From NCBI GenBank assembly GCA_028287035.1, contig JAQBQL010000251.1:1-49312 (forward strand): 49,312 nt of DNA. The letters run 5' to 3'. The stretch is from Labilithrix sp. (GTDB lineage Bacteria; Myxococcota; Polyangia; Polyangiales; Polyangiaceae). Position 1 is the stretch's first letter. The number at the start of each line of letters is the position of its first letter. The position numbers were made by a program, and so were the translations under genes. Below the pieces are notes generated by a model, which saw only the letters and a list, made by a program, of their open reading frames with translations, was not told where the DNA came from and searched no databases. This document shows, piece after piece, positions 8,428 through 16,698 of the stretch.

Positions 8428-9405
8428 GTGCCGCGCGTGGTGACTGCCCTTGCTCCCCGCGCGCGCCTTTCACGAGGATGGCTCGCGCCACTCGGCTTGC
8501 TCCTCCTCACGGCTCCGGGCGCAGCGCGCGCTGACGAGGACGCCTCGCCGCCCAGCACGGCCGCCGCGCCGTCCGCCAACGAGCCCGCCGCCCCCGAGCT
8601 CGTGTGGCGCGACGACTGGGCGCGTTTTCGCCCCGCCGAGTACGTGCTCGTGCCCGTTCTCGGGGCGGCGATGCTCACCACGGGGCTCGCGACGCCGGGC
8701 AAGACCAACCCGACGTGGCTCGGTCGCAACGGCTTCGACGATGCGGCACGCCGTGCCTTCGCGGGACGCTCCTCGACGACGCGCAAGGCGGCCTCGACGG
8801 CGAGCGACATCCTCTACGTGAGCCTCACGCTGTATCCCGCGGCCATCGAGGCGCTGGTCCTCGCGGGCATCGTCCACAAGAGCAAGGACGTCGCGTTCCA
8901 GCTCTTCATGATCTACGGCGAGGCGGCGCTGACCTCCGGCCTCGTCTCGGTGGCCGCGCAGGGGCTCGCCTACCGCGGCCGGCCGCTCGTCCTCGGGTGC
9001 CGGCAGGACGGCGGCTACGACGCCATCTGCGGCACGAAGCAGGAGTCGCGCAGCTTCTTCGCCGGCCACGTCTCGATGTCCTTCAACACCGCGGCGCTCA
9101 CGTGCGTGAACCAGGCGCACCTGCCGCTCTACGGATCACGCGGCGGCGGCATCGCAGCGTGCGCGACCACGCTCACCGCGGCGACCGCCACCGGGTTCTT
9201 CCGCCTCGTCGGCGACAAGCACTGGGCGACCGACGTGCTCACGGGCGCGGGCGTCGGGACCGCCACCGGCCTCCTCTATCCGCTGCTGCTCCACTACGGC
9301 TTCGGGCACGGCCCGATGGACGCCCACGTCGGCGGCGGCACGCTCGCCGTCACGCCGGTCGTCGCCGGCAACACCACGGGCGTGGCCGTCGGCTGGACGC
9401 AGTAG
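8428..9405 (+). CDS. PAP2-superfamily membrane phosphatase
   Basis: A GTG start at 8428 gives 325 residues with an exported N-terminus (hydrophobic LAPLGLLLLTAPGAARA followed by an acidic Ser/Pro/Ala linker). The phosphatidic-acid-phosphatase type 2 signature is present in order: AYRGRPL (motif 1, RP), SFFAGHVSM (motif 2, with its His), and RLVGDKHWATDVLTGAGVG (motif 3, R-x5-H-x3-D). Four to five hydrophobic helices surround these motifs, which places the active site on the periplasmic side. Enzymes of this family dephosphorylate lipid phosphates such as undecaprenyl pyrophosphate or phosphatidate; the substrate here is not evident. It is the last gene of the forward run and ends three bases before the convergent DUF1704 gene. 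Confidence 0.88.
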   Translation: MPRVVTALAPRARLSRGWLAPLGLLLLTAPGAARADEDASPPSTAAAPSANEPAAPELVWRDDWARFRPAEYVLVPVLGAAMLTTGLATPGKTNPTWLGRNGFDDAARRAFAGRSSTTRKAASTASDILYVSLTLYPAAIEALVLAGIVHKSKDVAFQLFMIYGEAALTSGLVSVAAQGLAYRGRPLVLGCRQDGGYDAICGTKQESRSFFAGHVSMSFNTAALTCVNQAHLPLYGSRGGGIAACATTLTAATATGFFRLVGDKHWATDVLTGAGVGTATGLLYPLLLHYGFGHGPMDAHVGGGTLAVTPVVAGNTTGVAVGWTQ

Positions 9406-9408
9406 CGA

Positions 9409-10620
9409 TCAGAGCGTCGGCGTGGTCGGCGCGGGCGGCGCCGGCGGCGGCTCGGTGCCCCGGCCCTTCCGCACCAGCGGACCGAGCACCGGGATCGCGT
9501 CCAGGCTCACCTGGCCGCTCGTGAGGATGCCCTCGTCGGTGGGCTTCCGCGCGAGGTGCTCGCCGACGCGCAGGTACGCCTCGAGGTAGATGCGCTCGCG
9601 GCCGAGGCCCGCCATCTTCCCGTCGCCGCCGCGGAAGGCGCGCTCGGCCACGAGCACCGCGTCGGCGGGAGGCATCCCGTGCTCCTTCACGAGCGCCGCG
9701 AGGGCGTCGGGGAACGTCGCGCCGCCATCCATCGCCTCGACCGCGAGGTGACGCGCCGCGAGCTCCCGCTTCCGCCGCGGCGACAGGTAGTTGCCGCGGC
9801 CCTCGAGGACGAGCGCGAAGCCCTCCTGGTCGTCGACGCCGCGCGCGGTGCCGATCTGGAAGATCGCGAGCCGGGCCTGCGCGGCGCGCGTGCGGGGGAT
9901 CGCGTGCGCCTCGATCTCGTGCATGACGGTGCGCTCGACGTCCTCGCGCGAGATCTTCCGTCCGGCGGCGACGAGGATGTGGCTCTCGCCCGTCGCGGCG
10001 AGCGCCGAGAGCGACGGCTGCACGACCACGGCGAAGGGCAGGTGCAGGCGCCCGATCTCCTCGCGCATGCGGGTGAGAAGCGAGCCCGCCGCCGTCGAGT
10101 CGCTCTCGAGCAGCTCGCTGGCCGGGCGATCGTCCGGCTTCGTCTGGTCGGACAGCGCCTCGTGCGCCTCGGCGATCCACTTGCGGGCGAGGATCGTCGC
10201 CTCGCCGGCGGCCTGCGGGCTCAAGGACCGGAACCGCGCGCGCGCGAGCGCCCCGAGGACCGGCGTTCCCGCCTCGCTGGCGAGCGCCGCCTCGACCTCG
10301 AGCTCGCGGCACCGGGCGGCGTAGAGCTGCGCGACCGGATGCGCCTCCGCCGACAGCCGCTGGGCCGCCCGACCGAGCGCCTTCCGGAGCAGCGTGTGGT
10401 CGGTCCGCGCGTAGGTCCAGCGGGGCGAGAGGAGCTGTCCCGTCTCGAACCCCGCGAGGATGCGCGCGCGCTCCGACGCCGCATTCCTGGGCACCACGGA
10501 GCCGAGCAGGCGCACCGACCGCGCCGCCTCGACGAGCAGGCGTTCGCCCCGCACGAGCCACGGGGGCAGATCACTCTCGGCCGCAAGTGCGTGTTTGCGG
10601 ATGGCGGGCCGCTGGTTCAT
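9409..10620 (-). CDS. DUF1704 (MATCAP-like) zinc metallopeptidase family protein
   Basis: Read from ATG at 10620, the product has 403 residues with no signal peptide. A longer open frame upstream is the antisense shadow of phoH. Residues 234-239 are HEIEAH, the HExxxH zinc motif of the DUF1704 family. Downstream glutamates (about EGFALVLEG) fit the third ligand and the family pattern. The animal member MATCAP removes the C-terminal tyrosine of tubulin, but bacterial members have no assigned substrate, so a cytoplasmic carboxypeptidase is only a family-based expectation. The C-terminus ends in a Pro/Ala/Thr-rich tail. The gene diverges from phoH with 123 bases between starts and converges on the PAP2 gene, so it is probably transcribed alone. 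Confidence 0.85.
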   Translation of the reverse strand: MNQRPAIRKHALAAESDLPPWLVRGERLLVEAARSVRLLGSVVPRNAASERARILAGFETGQLLSPRWTYARTDHTLLRKALGRAAQRLSAEAHPVAQLYAARCRELEVEAALASEAGTPVLGALARARFRSLSPQAAGEATILARKWIAEAHEALSDQTKPDDRPASELLESDSTAAGSLLTRMREEIGRLHLPFAVVVQPSLSALAATGESHILVAAGRKISREDVERTVMHEIEAHAIPRTRAAQARLAIFQIGTARGVDDQEGFALVLEGRGNYLSPRRKRELAARHLAVEAMDGGATFPDALAALVKEHGMPPADAVLVAERAFRGGDGKMAGLGRERIYLEAYLRVGEHLARKPTDEGILTSGQVSLDAIPVLGPLVRKGRGTEPPPAPPAPTTPTL

Positions 10621-10743
10621 GCGCGGAGACTCACGCGGCCGAGGATACAAGACGCGGCGCTGAGGCGCCTTGTTTTCCTTGCCAGAGCGCGAGGGCAAGG
10701 GTACGTCCGGAGACTCCCGCCTGCGACCCGAGCCCGGACACGG

Positions 10744-12117
10744 ATGAAGAAGAATTACGTCCTCGACACGAACATCCTCCTCCACGATCCGAACGCGATC
10801 TTCCGGTTCGACGACAACAACGTCATCATTCCGATCTACGTCATCGAGGAGATCGACCAGTTCAAGCGCGAGGGCTCGGAACGCGGCCGCAATGCGCGCC
10901 ACGTCGTCCGCCTGCTCGATGATCTGCGCCTCACCGGCGGCTCCCTCGCGAAGGGCGTGACCACCAAGCAGGGCGGCTTCCTCCGGGTCGCCATCCCGAA
11001 CAAGCGCCCCGAGCTGCCGACCGCGATCGACAACGCGGCGATGGACAACGCGATCCTGCAGACCGCCTTCCAGGTCCGCGACGAGGACACCGCGCACCCC
11101 ACCGTGTTCGTCACGATGGACACGAACCTGCGCATCCGCGCCGACGCCCTCGGCATGCTCGCCGAGACGTACGAGAACCAGCGCGTCGAGACCGACCAGC
11201 TCGAGAGCGGCGTCGTCGAGATCGAGGTCACGGCCGAGCAGATCGACGCCTTCTTCCAGGACGGCGCGCTCTCGCCCGACCCGCGGCTCATCGCGCCCGA
11301 GCGCGGCGAGAAGATCGAGCGCAGCGCCAAGCAGGACGACGTGCGCCCGGTGCTCTGGGCGAACATCTGCGTGCTGCTCCGCGACAAGGCGAACCCGTCG
11401 CACACCGCGCTCGGCCGCTTCGACGCGGCCAAGCGTCAGATCGTCGGCCTCCGCACCCCGCGCGAGGGCCTGCTCGGCATCCGTCCGCGCAACAAGGAGC
11501 AGAGCCACGCGCTCGACCTCCTGCTCGACGAGAACATCCGGCTCGTCACGCTGGTTGGCAAGGCCGGCACCGGCAAGACGCTGCTCGCGCTCGCCGCCGG
11601 GCTGAAGAGCACCATCGAGGACGGCACGTACACGCGCATGCTGGTGTCGCGTCCCGTCATGCCGCTCGGCCGCGACATCGGCTTCCTCCCGGGCACCGTC
11701 GACGAGAAGCTCAACCCCTGGATGCAGCCGATCTTCGACAACCTCGAGTTCCTCTTCTCGACCGGCACGAAGAAGGGGCCCCGCGCCTACGCCGAGCTGC
11801 TCGAGAGCGGTCAGCTCCAGGTCGAGCCGCTCACGTACATCCGCGGGCGCTCGTTGCCTCAGCAGTACATCATCGTCGACGAGGCGCAGAACCTCACGCC
11901 GCACGAGGTGAAGACGATCATCACGCGCTCCGGCGACGGAACGAAGATCGTGCTCACCGGCGACCCCGGGCAGATCGACAACCCGTACGTGGACAGCCAG
12001 TCGAACGGCCTCGCGGTCGCGGCCGACCGGTTCCGCGGGGAGCGGATCGCCGCCCACATCGTCATGACCCGCGGCGAGCGCAGCGACCTCGCGGAAGTCG
12101 CCGCCAACCTGCTCTGA
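10744..12117 (+). CDS. phoH2: PIN-PhoH (PhoH2-type) RNase/ATPase
   Basis: This 457-residue protein joins two domains. The N-terminal PIN nuclease domain (about 4-165) has acidic residues in VLDTNILLHD, EEIDQF and AMDNAIL, and VFVTMDTNLRIRA near its end. The C-terminal PhoH ATPase domain has a Walker A GKAGTGKT at 272-279 and a Walker B IIVDEAQN around 376-383, followed by ITRSGDGTKIVLTGDPGQID. This order is that of the PhoH2 family, described in mycobacteria and relatives as ATP-dependent RNA helicase-ribonucleases, often linked to RNA turnover under stress. All key motifs are intact. The ATG sits between a divergent metallopeptidase gene and a downstream lipoprotein gene 28 bases away. Confidence 0.93.
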   Translation: MKKNYVLDTNILLHDPNAIFRFDDNNVIIPIYVIEEIDQFKREGSERGRNARHVVRLLDDLRLTGGSLAKGVTTKQGGFLRVAIPNKRPELPTAIDNAAMDNAILQTAFQVRDEDTAHPTVFVTMDTNLRIRADALGMLAETYENQRVETDQLESGVVEIEVTAEQIDAFFQDGALSPDPRLIAPERGEKIERSAKQDDVRPVLWANICVLLRDKANPSHTALGRFDAAKRQIVGLRTPREGLLGIRPRNKEQSHALDLLLDENIRLVTLVGKAGTGKTLLALAAGLKSTIEDGTYTRMLVSRPVMPLGRDIGFLPGTVDEKLNPWMQPIFDNLEFLFSTGTKKGPRAYAELLESGQLQVEPLTYIRGRSLPQQYIIVDEAQNLTPHEVKTIITRSGDGTKIVLTGDPGQIDNPYVDSQSNGLAVAADRFRGERIAAHIVMTRGERSDLAEVAANLL

Positions 12118-12145
12118 ACGCCGGCGCGCGCGCTATCCTCCGGAT

Positions 12146-12670
12146 ATGGCTCGCGCCGCGCTGCTCTTCTCCCTGCTCGTGACGGGCCTCGCGCTGACGG
12201 GGTGCTCGTCCGTGGGCGGCAGCGCCCTCCGCACGGGCCCCGTGTCGCTGCCGTCGTACGTCGGCGCGGTCGCGGTGTACGCGGTCGGGCAGGCGCCGCC
12301 GGGCGCGGTCGACCTCGGCGTCGTCGAGGTGCATGCCGCCCAGCAGGAGGCGACCATCGAGACGCTGATGCCCCAGTTCGTCGCGCGCGTCGCCCAGATC
12401 GGCGGCAACGTCGCGGTCGTCGACGGGGTCCGCGCGCGGTTCGAGGTCGTCGGCCGCTCGCAGGTCGAGAGCTTCTACTACACGTGCAACATGGGCTCGA
12501 CGTGCGGCGGCACCCGCGTCTACCAGGCCAACGAAGAGGTGATGATCGTCTCGGTGTTCGGCCACGCGTACTCCACGCGGGTCCTCGCCCCGGGCGAGCA
12601 GCCGCTGATCCCGCCCGGCCCCGTTCCCGACGGGGACGAGCCCGCCATCGCGCCCACGGAGGAGCCGTGA
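12146..12670 (+). CDS. Small predicted lipoprotein
   Basis: The 174-residue product has a lipoprotein leader (MARAALLFSLLVTGLALTGC), so Cys20 is the likely acylation site. The mature domain (about 35-140) alternates short strands and helices: AVAVYAVGQAPPGAVDLGVVEV, then a helix and VAQIGGNVAVVDGVRARFEVV. It resembles the small DUF4156/RcsF-like lipoprotein fold seen at 32180-32560, but this is a pattern judgement. Two Cys in CNMGSTCGG could form a small disulfide loop. The tail is Pro-rich. Its stop overlaps the GTG of the next lipoprotein gene by 4 bases, which indicates a two-gene translationally coupled unit. Function unknown. Confidence 0.8.
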   Translation: MARAALLFSLLVTGLALTGCSSVGGSALRTGPVSLPSYVGAVAVYAVGQAPPGAVDLGVVEVHAAQQEATIETLMPQFVARVAQIGGNVAVVDGVRARFEVVGRSQVESFYYTCNMGSTCGGTRVYQANEEVMIVSVFGHAYSTRVLAPGEQPLIPPGPVPDGDEPAIAPTEEP

Positions 12671-13149
12671 AGACGCTGCTGCTCGGGTCGGCGGCCCTCG
12701 CGCTCGCCGCGTTCGCGCTGGCCGGCTGCGGCCATTCCGAGGCGCATGCCGCGCTCCTCCGGGCGCCGCAGGGCCGGAACCGCGGCGGCGTCGAGCTCTA
12801 CATCGTGGACCAGGCCGGCCCGGTGCGCCCGTTCTACGAGGTCGCGATCGTGCAGGCGATCGGCTTCGGTGCCGACGCGAACCCCGAGGACGTCGCCCAC
12901 GCCCTCACCGAGAAGGCGGCGGCGCTTGGCTGCGACGCGGTCGTGCGAACGTTCATCGACATCGGTTACACGCGCGCGCACGCCGCCGGCGTGTGCGTGA
13001 AGTACACCGGCCCGGCGCCCGAGGGGGCGGTCTCGACGCCGTCGACGCTGCCGCCGGACCCCGGAAAGAGCCGCCCCAGGCCCGCGGTGCAGCCCACGCC
13101 GGCGCCCCGGATCGAGCCGCTCCCGTCGTCGCCGAACCAGGGACGCTGA
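12667..13149 (+). CDS. Small predicted lipoprotein, partner of the preceding one
   Basis: A GTG start inside the previous stop (GTGA) gives 160 residues with a leader MKTLLLGSAALALAAFALAGC. The mature core (about 30-120) has EVAIVQAIGF, then ALTEKAAALGCDAVVRTFIDIGYTRAHAAGVCVKY. This repeats the logic of its neighbour: a helix followed by G-x-D/N-A-V and a final strand. The two may therefore be distant paralogues. The last 40 residues are a Pro/Ser-rich, probably disordered tail. It is expected to sit in the outer or inner membrane facing the periplasm. No known family was recognised. It ends 19 bases before the second SUMF1 gene, so the three genes may form one transcript. Confidence 0.78.
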   Translation: MKTLLLGSAALALAAFALAGCGHSEAHAALLRAPQGRNRGGVELYIVDQAGPVRPFYEVAIVQAIGFGADANPEDVAHALTEKAAALGCDAVVRTFIDIGYTRAHAAGVCVKYTGPAPEGAVSTPSTLPPDPGKSRPRPAVQPTPAPRIEPLPSSPNQGR

Positions 13150-13168
13150 GAAATGGCATGATCCGGCC

Positions 13169-14062
13169 ATGGGCGACGGCCGCGCTTCGCGCACGCTGCT
13201 CGCAGCGACCGCCGTCGCTGCGCTGATCGCGCTCGCCGTCACGTCGCCCGCCGTCGCGCAGCCCGAGAAGGGCGCGGTCGTCCCGCCGGGCACCGAAGGG
13301 GAGGGTGACGAGGGGATCCCTCCCGCCACGCCACCACCGACGCGCTCGGCGCCCTTCAAGCGCGAGCAGGCGCCGCTCAAGGACGGCATGCTGCGCATCC
13401 CGGGCGGCCGCTTCACGATGGGCAGCGCCGACAAGTCCGCGCCGCCCAACGAGCGCCCGCCGCGCGAGGTCGTGGTCGGCCCGTTCTGGATCGACCGCAC
13501 CGAGGTCACGGTGGCCGCGTACCGCGCGTGCGTCGAGCGCGGCACCTGCGCGAGGCCGGCTCGGACGAGCGCCCTCTGCACGTACGACCTCGGCGATCCG
13601 CTCCTCCCGGTCGCGTGCGTCCCGTGGTCGTCGGCGAACGCTTACTGCCTCGCCTCCGGCAAGCGCCTCCCTCGCGAGGCCGAGTGGGAGAACGCGGCGC
13701 GCGGCGGGACCGGTAGCAAGTACCCGTGGGGCGGCGGCCCGGGCTGCGGGGTCGCGGCCATGCTCGCCGGCGAGACCACGAACCGTAGCTGCGCCGGAAA
13801 GCGTCCTTCGCGGGTGGGCGCGCACCTCGCCGGAGCCAGCCCGTACGGCGTGCTCGACATGAGCGGCAACGTCGAGGAGTGGGTCGCCGACTGGTACGCC
13901 GAGAGCCTCACCGAGGCCTCGCCGCGGGCCGGGTCGGCGCACGTCCTGCGGGGCGGCGGGTGGCTGAGCCAGCCCTCGCTCGGGCGCACCACGACGCGGA
14001 ACTGGGGCTCGGTGCGGGAGGCCGGACCGAACGTGGGGTTCCGCTGCGCGAAGGACGACTGA
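13169..14062 (+). CDS. Exported SUMF1/FGE-fold protein
   Basis: This 297-residue protein has a Sec signal peptide (about 1-30, ending PAVAQ) and a Pro/Gly-rich linker. The SUMF1 domain starts near residue 75: GMLRIPGGRFTMGSADK, PFWIDRTEVTVAAYRACV, GKRLPREAEWENAARGG, YGVLDMSGNVEEWVADW, LRGGGWL and the terminal NVGFRCAKDD. The fold signature is better preserved than in the 7235-8362 protein, but the Cys pair between RGGGW and GFRCA that performs catalysis in true FGE is missing. Other members of the superfamily act as binding or modification modules, so sulfatase activation is unlikely. It follows two lipoprotein genes closely and precedes yajC by 105 bases. Confidence 0.87.
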   Translation: MGDGRASRTLLAATAVAALIALAVTSPAVAQPEKGAVVPPGTEGEGDEGIPPATPPPTRSAPFKREQAPLKDGMLRIPGGRFTMGSADKSAPPNERPPREVVVGPFWIDRTEVTVAAYRACVERGTCARPARTSALCTYDLGDPLLPVACVPWSSANAYCLASGKRLPREAEWENAARGGTGSKYPWGGGPGCGVAAMLAGETTNRSCAGKRPSRVGAHLAGASPYGVLDMSGNVEEWVADWYAESLTEASPRAGSAHVLRGGGWLSQPSLGRTTTRNWGSVREAGPNVGFRCAKDD

Positions 14063-14167
14063 TCCCGCGCTTTTCCACGCGGATTGATTCGGCGCGGGTT
14101 CTCGACTAAACGCCCCCCTTCGCCGCTCTATCAACAGGGCGCTCGGTGTCCTCGGAGTCCCATCCTC

Positions 14168-14602
14168 ATGTCCTCTTCTCTCTCCTTCTTCCAGGCCGAA
14201 GGCCCCAAGGGTGGAGCCGGCGCGCCCGTCACGGGAGCGCCTGGAGCGCCGGTGGGCGCCGCCGCCCCGGCCCCCGCGCCCAGCATGGTCACCATGCTGC
14301 TACCGTTCCTCATCCTCGTTCCGTTCCTCTTCCTGAGCTTCCGTCGCCAGAAGAAGGAGAAAGAGGCCCGCGGATCCCTGAAGAAGGGCGACAAGGTCGT
14401 CACCGCCTCCGGTCTCATCGGCGAGCTCATGGACCTGGACGACCGCATCGGCAAGGTCAAGATCGCCCCCGGCACCACGGTGCAGGTGCTCGCGTCGTCG
14501 ATCACGCCGTTCGAGCCCGCCGCCGCGACGGCCGAGAAGAAGGCCGAAAAGGATCTCGAGGACCTCAAGGAAGCGAAGGCGGGCGCCGACGCGAAGAAAT
14601 GA
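14168..14602 (+). CDS. yajC: YajC, Sec translocase accessory subunit
   Basis: The chosen ATG at 14168 is preceded by GGAG at a suitable distance; an in-frame ATG at 14084 would add 28 unlikely residues. The 144-residue product has a Gly/Ala/Pro-rich N-terminal extension (about 8-38) not found in short enterobacterial YajC. One membrane helix follows (about 42-58, MLLPFLILVPFLFLSF), then a basic stretch RRQKKEKEARGSLKKGDKVVTASGLIGEL that is the YajC hallmark. The tail is Lys/Glu-rich and helical. YajC associates with SecDF in the inner membrane and modulates export. The order yajC-secD-secF is conserved in bacteria and confirms the call. Confidence 0.93.
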   Translation: MSSSLSFFQAEGPKGGAGAPVTGAPGAPVGAAAPAPAPSMVTMLLPFLILVPFLFLSFRRQKKEKEARGSLKKGDKVVTASGLIGELMDLDDRIGKVKIAPGTTVQVLASSITPFEPAAATAEKKAEKDLEDLKEAKAGADAKK

Positions 14603-14681
14603 TCCAGCGACCTGACGGGTTCCGTCCCGGCCCTCGCTCCCGCTGTCACCGCAACCCCGAAGCGCCCGAAGAAGCCACGAA

Positions 14682-16697
14682 ATGACGCCGTCGAAGCGCA
14701 ACACCCTCATCCTCGCCCTGGTCGCGGGGGTCGCCGCTTACCTCTTCTTCCACGCCGACAACTTCTGGGGCCTCGTGGTCTCGTCGCTGATCGTGGTGTG
14801 GGCGCTGATCGGCGCGCTCCCGATCATGGACGGCACGTGGCGCACGAAGGTCGGCTTCGTGGTCGCGATCTTCCTGGGCTCGCTCATCGTCGTCTGGCCG
14901 ACGGTCGAGGGCATGAGCGACGGCCGCATCAAGTGCCCCACGTACGTGAAGGATCACATCTCCTTCGGTATCGTGAAGGGCCTCGACCTCCAGGGAGGCC
15001 TCCGGCTCGTCTACACCGTCGAGGTCGACGAGGCGATCCGTGACAAGCGCGACAAGTTCGCCGACGAGATGCGCAAGGAGCTCGCGGTCGGTTACAACTT
15101 CCACAGCGGCGACGGCCTGCTGAAGCGCGAGGAGCTCTCGAAGCTCGACGAGAAGGTGCACATCTCGGCGCCCGAGACCGCGGTGCTGAAGCTCGTCTTC
15201 AAGGACCCCGCGGACACGAAGCTCGTCGACGACCGCTTCAAGAAGAAGTTCAACACCGAGGTCGCGCAGACCACGAGCACCGGCCCGGGCGAGGTCGTCT
15301 TCAAGATCCGCCAGGAGGTCGAGACCGACATCCGTAACAAGGCGGTCACCCAGGCGCGCGACACCGTCCTCCGCCGAGTCGACGAGCTCGGCCTCCGCGA
15401 GGCCTCCGTCACCACGCGCGACGAGGACATCATCATCGAGGTCCCGGGCAAGGACGAGCGCGCCTTCAACGAGGTCAAGGAGATCATCCGCAAGACCGCG
15501 CGGCTCGAGTTCAAGATGCTCGACGACGAGGCGGACTTCTTCGGCAAGATCCCCGAGTCCCAGGTCCCCACCGATCAGGGCATCGAGATCCGCTTCGAGA
15601 ACGCCCCGGCCGGCGTCGGCAAGAACGTGAAGACCAACTTCGCGCGCATCGACAAGAAGGCCGACGAGACGATGACCCAGACGCTCGAGCGCCTGAAGAA
15701 GTGGACCGCGACCCTCGAGGTCCCGGATGACCACGTCATCGGCTACGAGAAGATCGAGGACATCGACGAGGAGACGGGCCACAGCGTCGAGAAGGGCTGG
15801 CGCACCTTCTATCTCTACAGCCGCGCCGAGGTCACCGGTGAGTACATCACCGAGGCCGCGCGCGCCGTGAACACGCAGAACGGCGTCCCCGAGGTCTACG
15901 TGTCGATCACGTTCAGCCCCGCCGGGGCCGACCGCTTCGAGGAGGTCACGGGCGCGAACGTGAACCGTCGCTTCGCGATCATCCTCGACGACGTCATCAA
16001 CTCCGCGCCCGTCATCAAGACGAAGATCGGCGGCGGCCGCGCCAGCATCACGATGGGCTCGGGCGATCCCGACAAGGCCCTCAAGGACGCGGAGCGGCTC
16101 GAGATGGTGCTCCGGTCGGGCGCGCTGCCCGCCCCGATCACGCCGTCGAACGAGTCGCTGATCGGCCCGACCCTCGGCCAGGACGCGATCTCGAAGGGGG
16201 CCATCGGCGCCGTCGCCGGCTCGGGCCTCGTCCTCCTCTTCATGCTCTTCTACTACCGGAAGGCGGGCATGGTCGCCGACGGCGCGGTGCTCTTCAACCT
16301 GCTCATCCAGCTCGCGATCCTCGCCTCGTTCAGCGGCACGCTGACCTTGCCGGGCATCGCGGGTCTGGCGCTCACGATCGGTATGGCCGTCGACGCGAAC
16401 GTGCTCATCAACGAGCGCATCCGCGAAGAGCTACGCGCGGGCCGCAGCCTGCGTGCGGCGGTCGAGGCCGGCTACGACAAGGCGTTCACCGCCATCGTCG
16501 ACGGTCACGTCACGATCTTCATCTCTGGTCTCATCCTCGCTCAGTACGGGACCGGGCCCGTCAAGGGCTTCGCAGTCACCCTCATCATCGGCATCATCGC
16601 CAGCCTCTTCACCGGCGTCTTCTGCACTCGACTGGTCTTCGACTGGTGGGTGCGGGGCGCGAAGGTCAAGCGGCTGAGCGTGGGCGCGGAGTTCTGA
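14682..16697 (+). CDS. secD: SecD, protein-export membrane protein, with extra N-terminal helices
   Basis: SecD works with SecF to pull exported proteins out of the SecYEG channel using the proton gradient. The D1 motif GLDLQGGLRLVYTV is near residue 100. A large periplasmic domain follows, including ITFSPAGADRFEEVTGANVNRR, and then five closely spaced C-terminal helices with IGMAVDANVLINERIREEL. At 671 residues it is longer than usual. Instead of one helix before the D1 motif, three hydrophobic segments are visible (about 8-24, 29-48 and 55-75). All motifs look intact. It lies 79 bases after yajC and one base before secF, so the three genes are almost certainly one operon. Confidence 0.95.
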   Translation: MTPSKRNTLILALVAGVAAYLFFHADNFWGLVVSSLIVVWALIGALPIMDGTWRTKVGFVVAIFLGSLIVVWPTVEGMSDGRIKCPTYVKDHISFGIVKGLDLQGGLRLVYTVEVDEAIRDKRDKFADEMRKELAVGYNFHSGDGLLKREELSKLDEKVHISAPETAVLKLVFKDPADTKLVDDRFKKKFNTEVAQTTSTGPGEVVFKIRQEVETDIRNKAVTQARDTVLRRVDELGLREASVTTRDEDIIIEVPGKDERAFNEVKEIIRKTARLEFKMLDDEADFFGKIPESQVPTDQGIEIRFENAPAGVGKNVKTNFARIDKKADETMTQTLERLKKWTATLEVPDDHVIGYEKIEDIDEETGHSVEKGWRTFYLYSRAEVTGEYITEAARAVNTQNGVPEVYVSITFSPAGADRFEEVTGANVNRRFAIILDDVINSAPVIKTKIGGGRASITMGSGDPDKALKDAERLEMVLRSGALPAPITPSNESLIGPTLGQDAISKGAIGAVAGSGLVLLFMLFYYRKAGMVADGAVLFNLLIQLAILASFSGTLTLPGIAGLALTIGMAVDANVLINERIREELRAGRSLRAAVEAGYDKAFTAIVDGHVTIFISGLILAQYGTGPVKGFAVTLIIGIIASLFTGVFCTRLVFDWWVRGAKVKRLSVGAEF

Positions 16698-16698
16698 G

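Noticed and set aside
10621..12057. Reverse extension of the DUF1704 frame upstream of 10620
   Set aside because: It overlaps phoH on the opposite strand and has no similarity to DUF1704; ATG 10620 is the proper start.
13169..14062. True formylglycine-generating enzyme
   Set aside because: The catalytic Cys pair is missing although the SUMF1 fold motifs are present.
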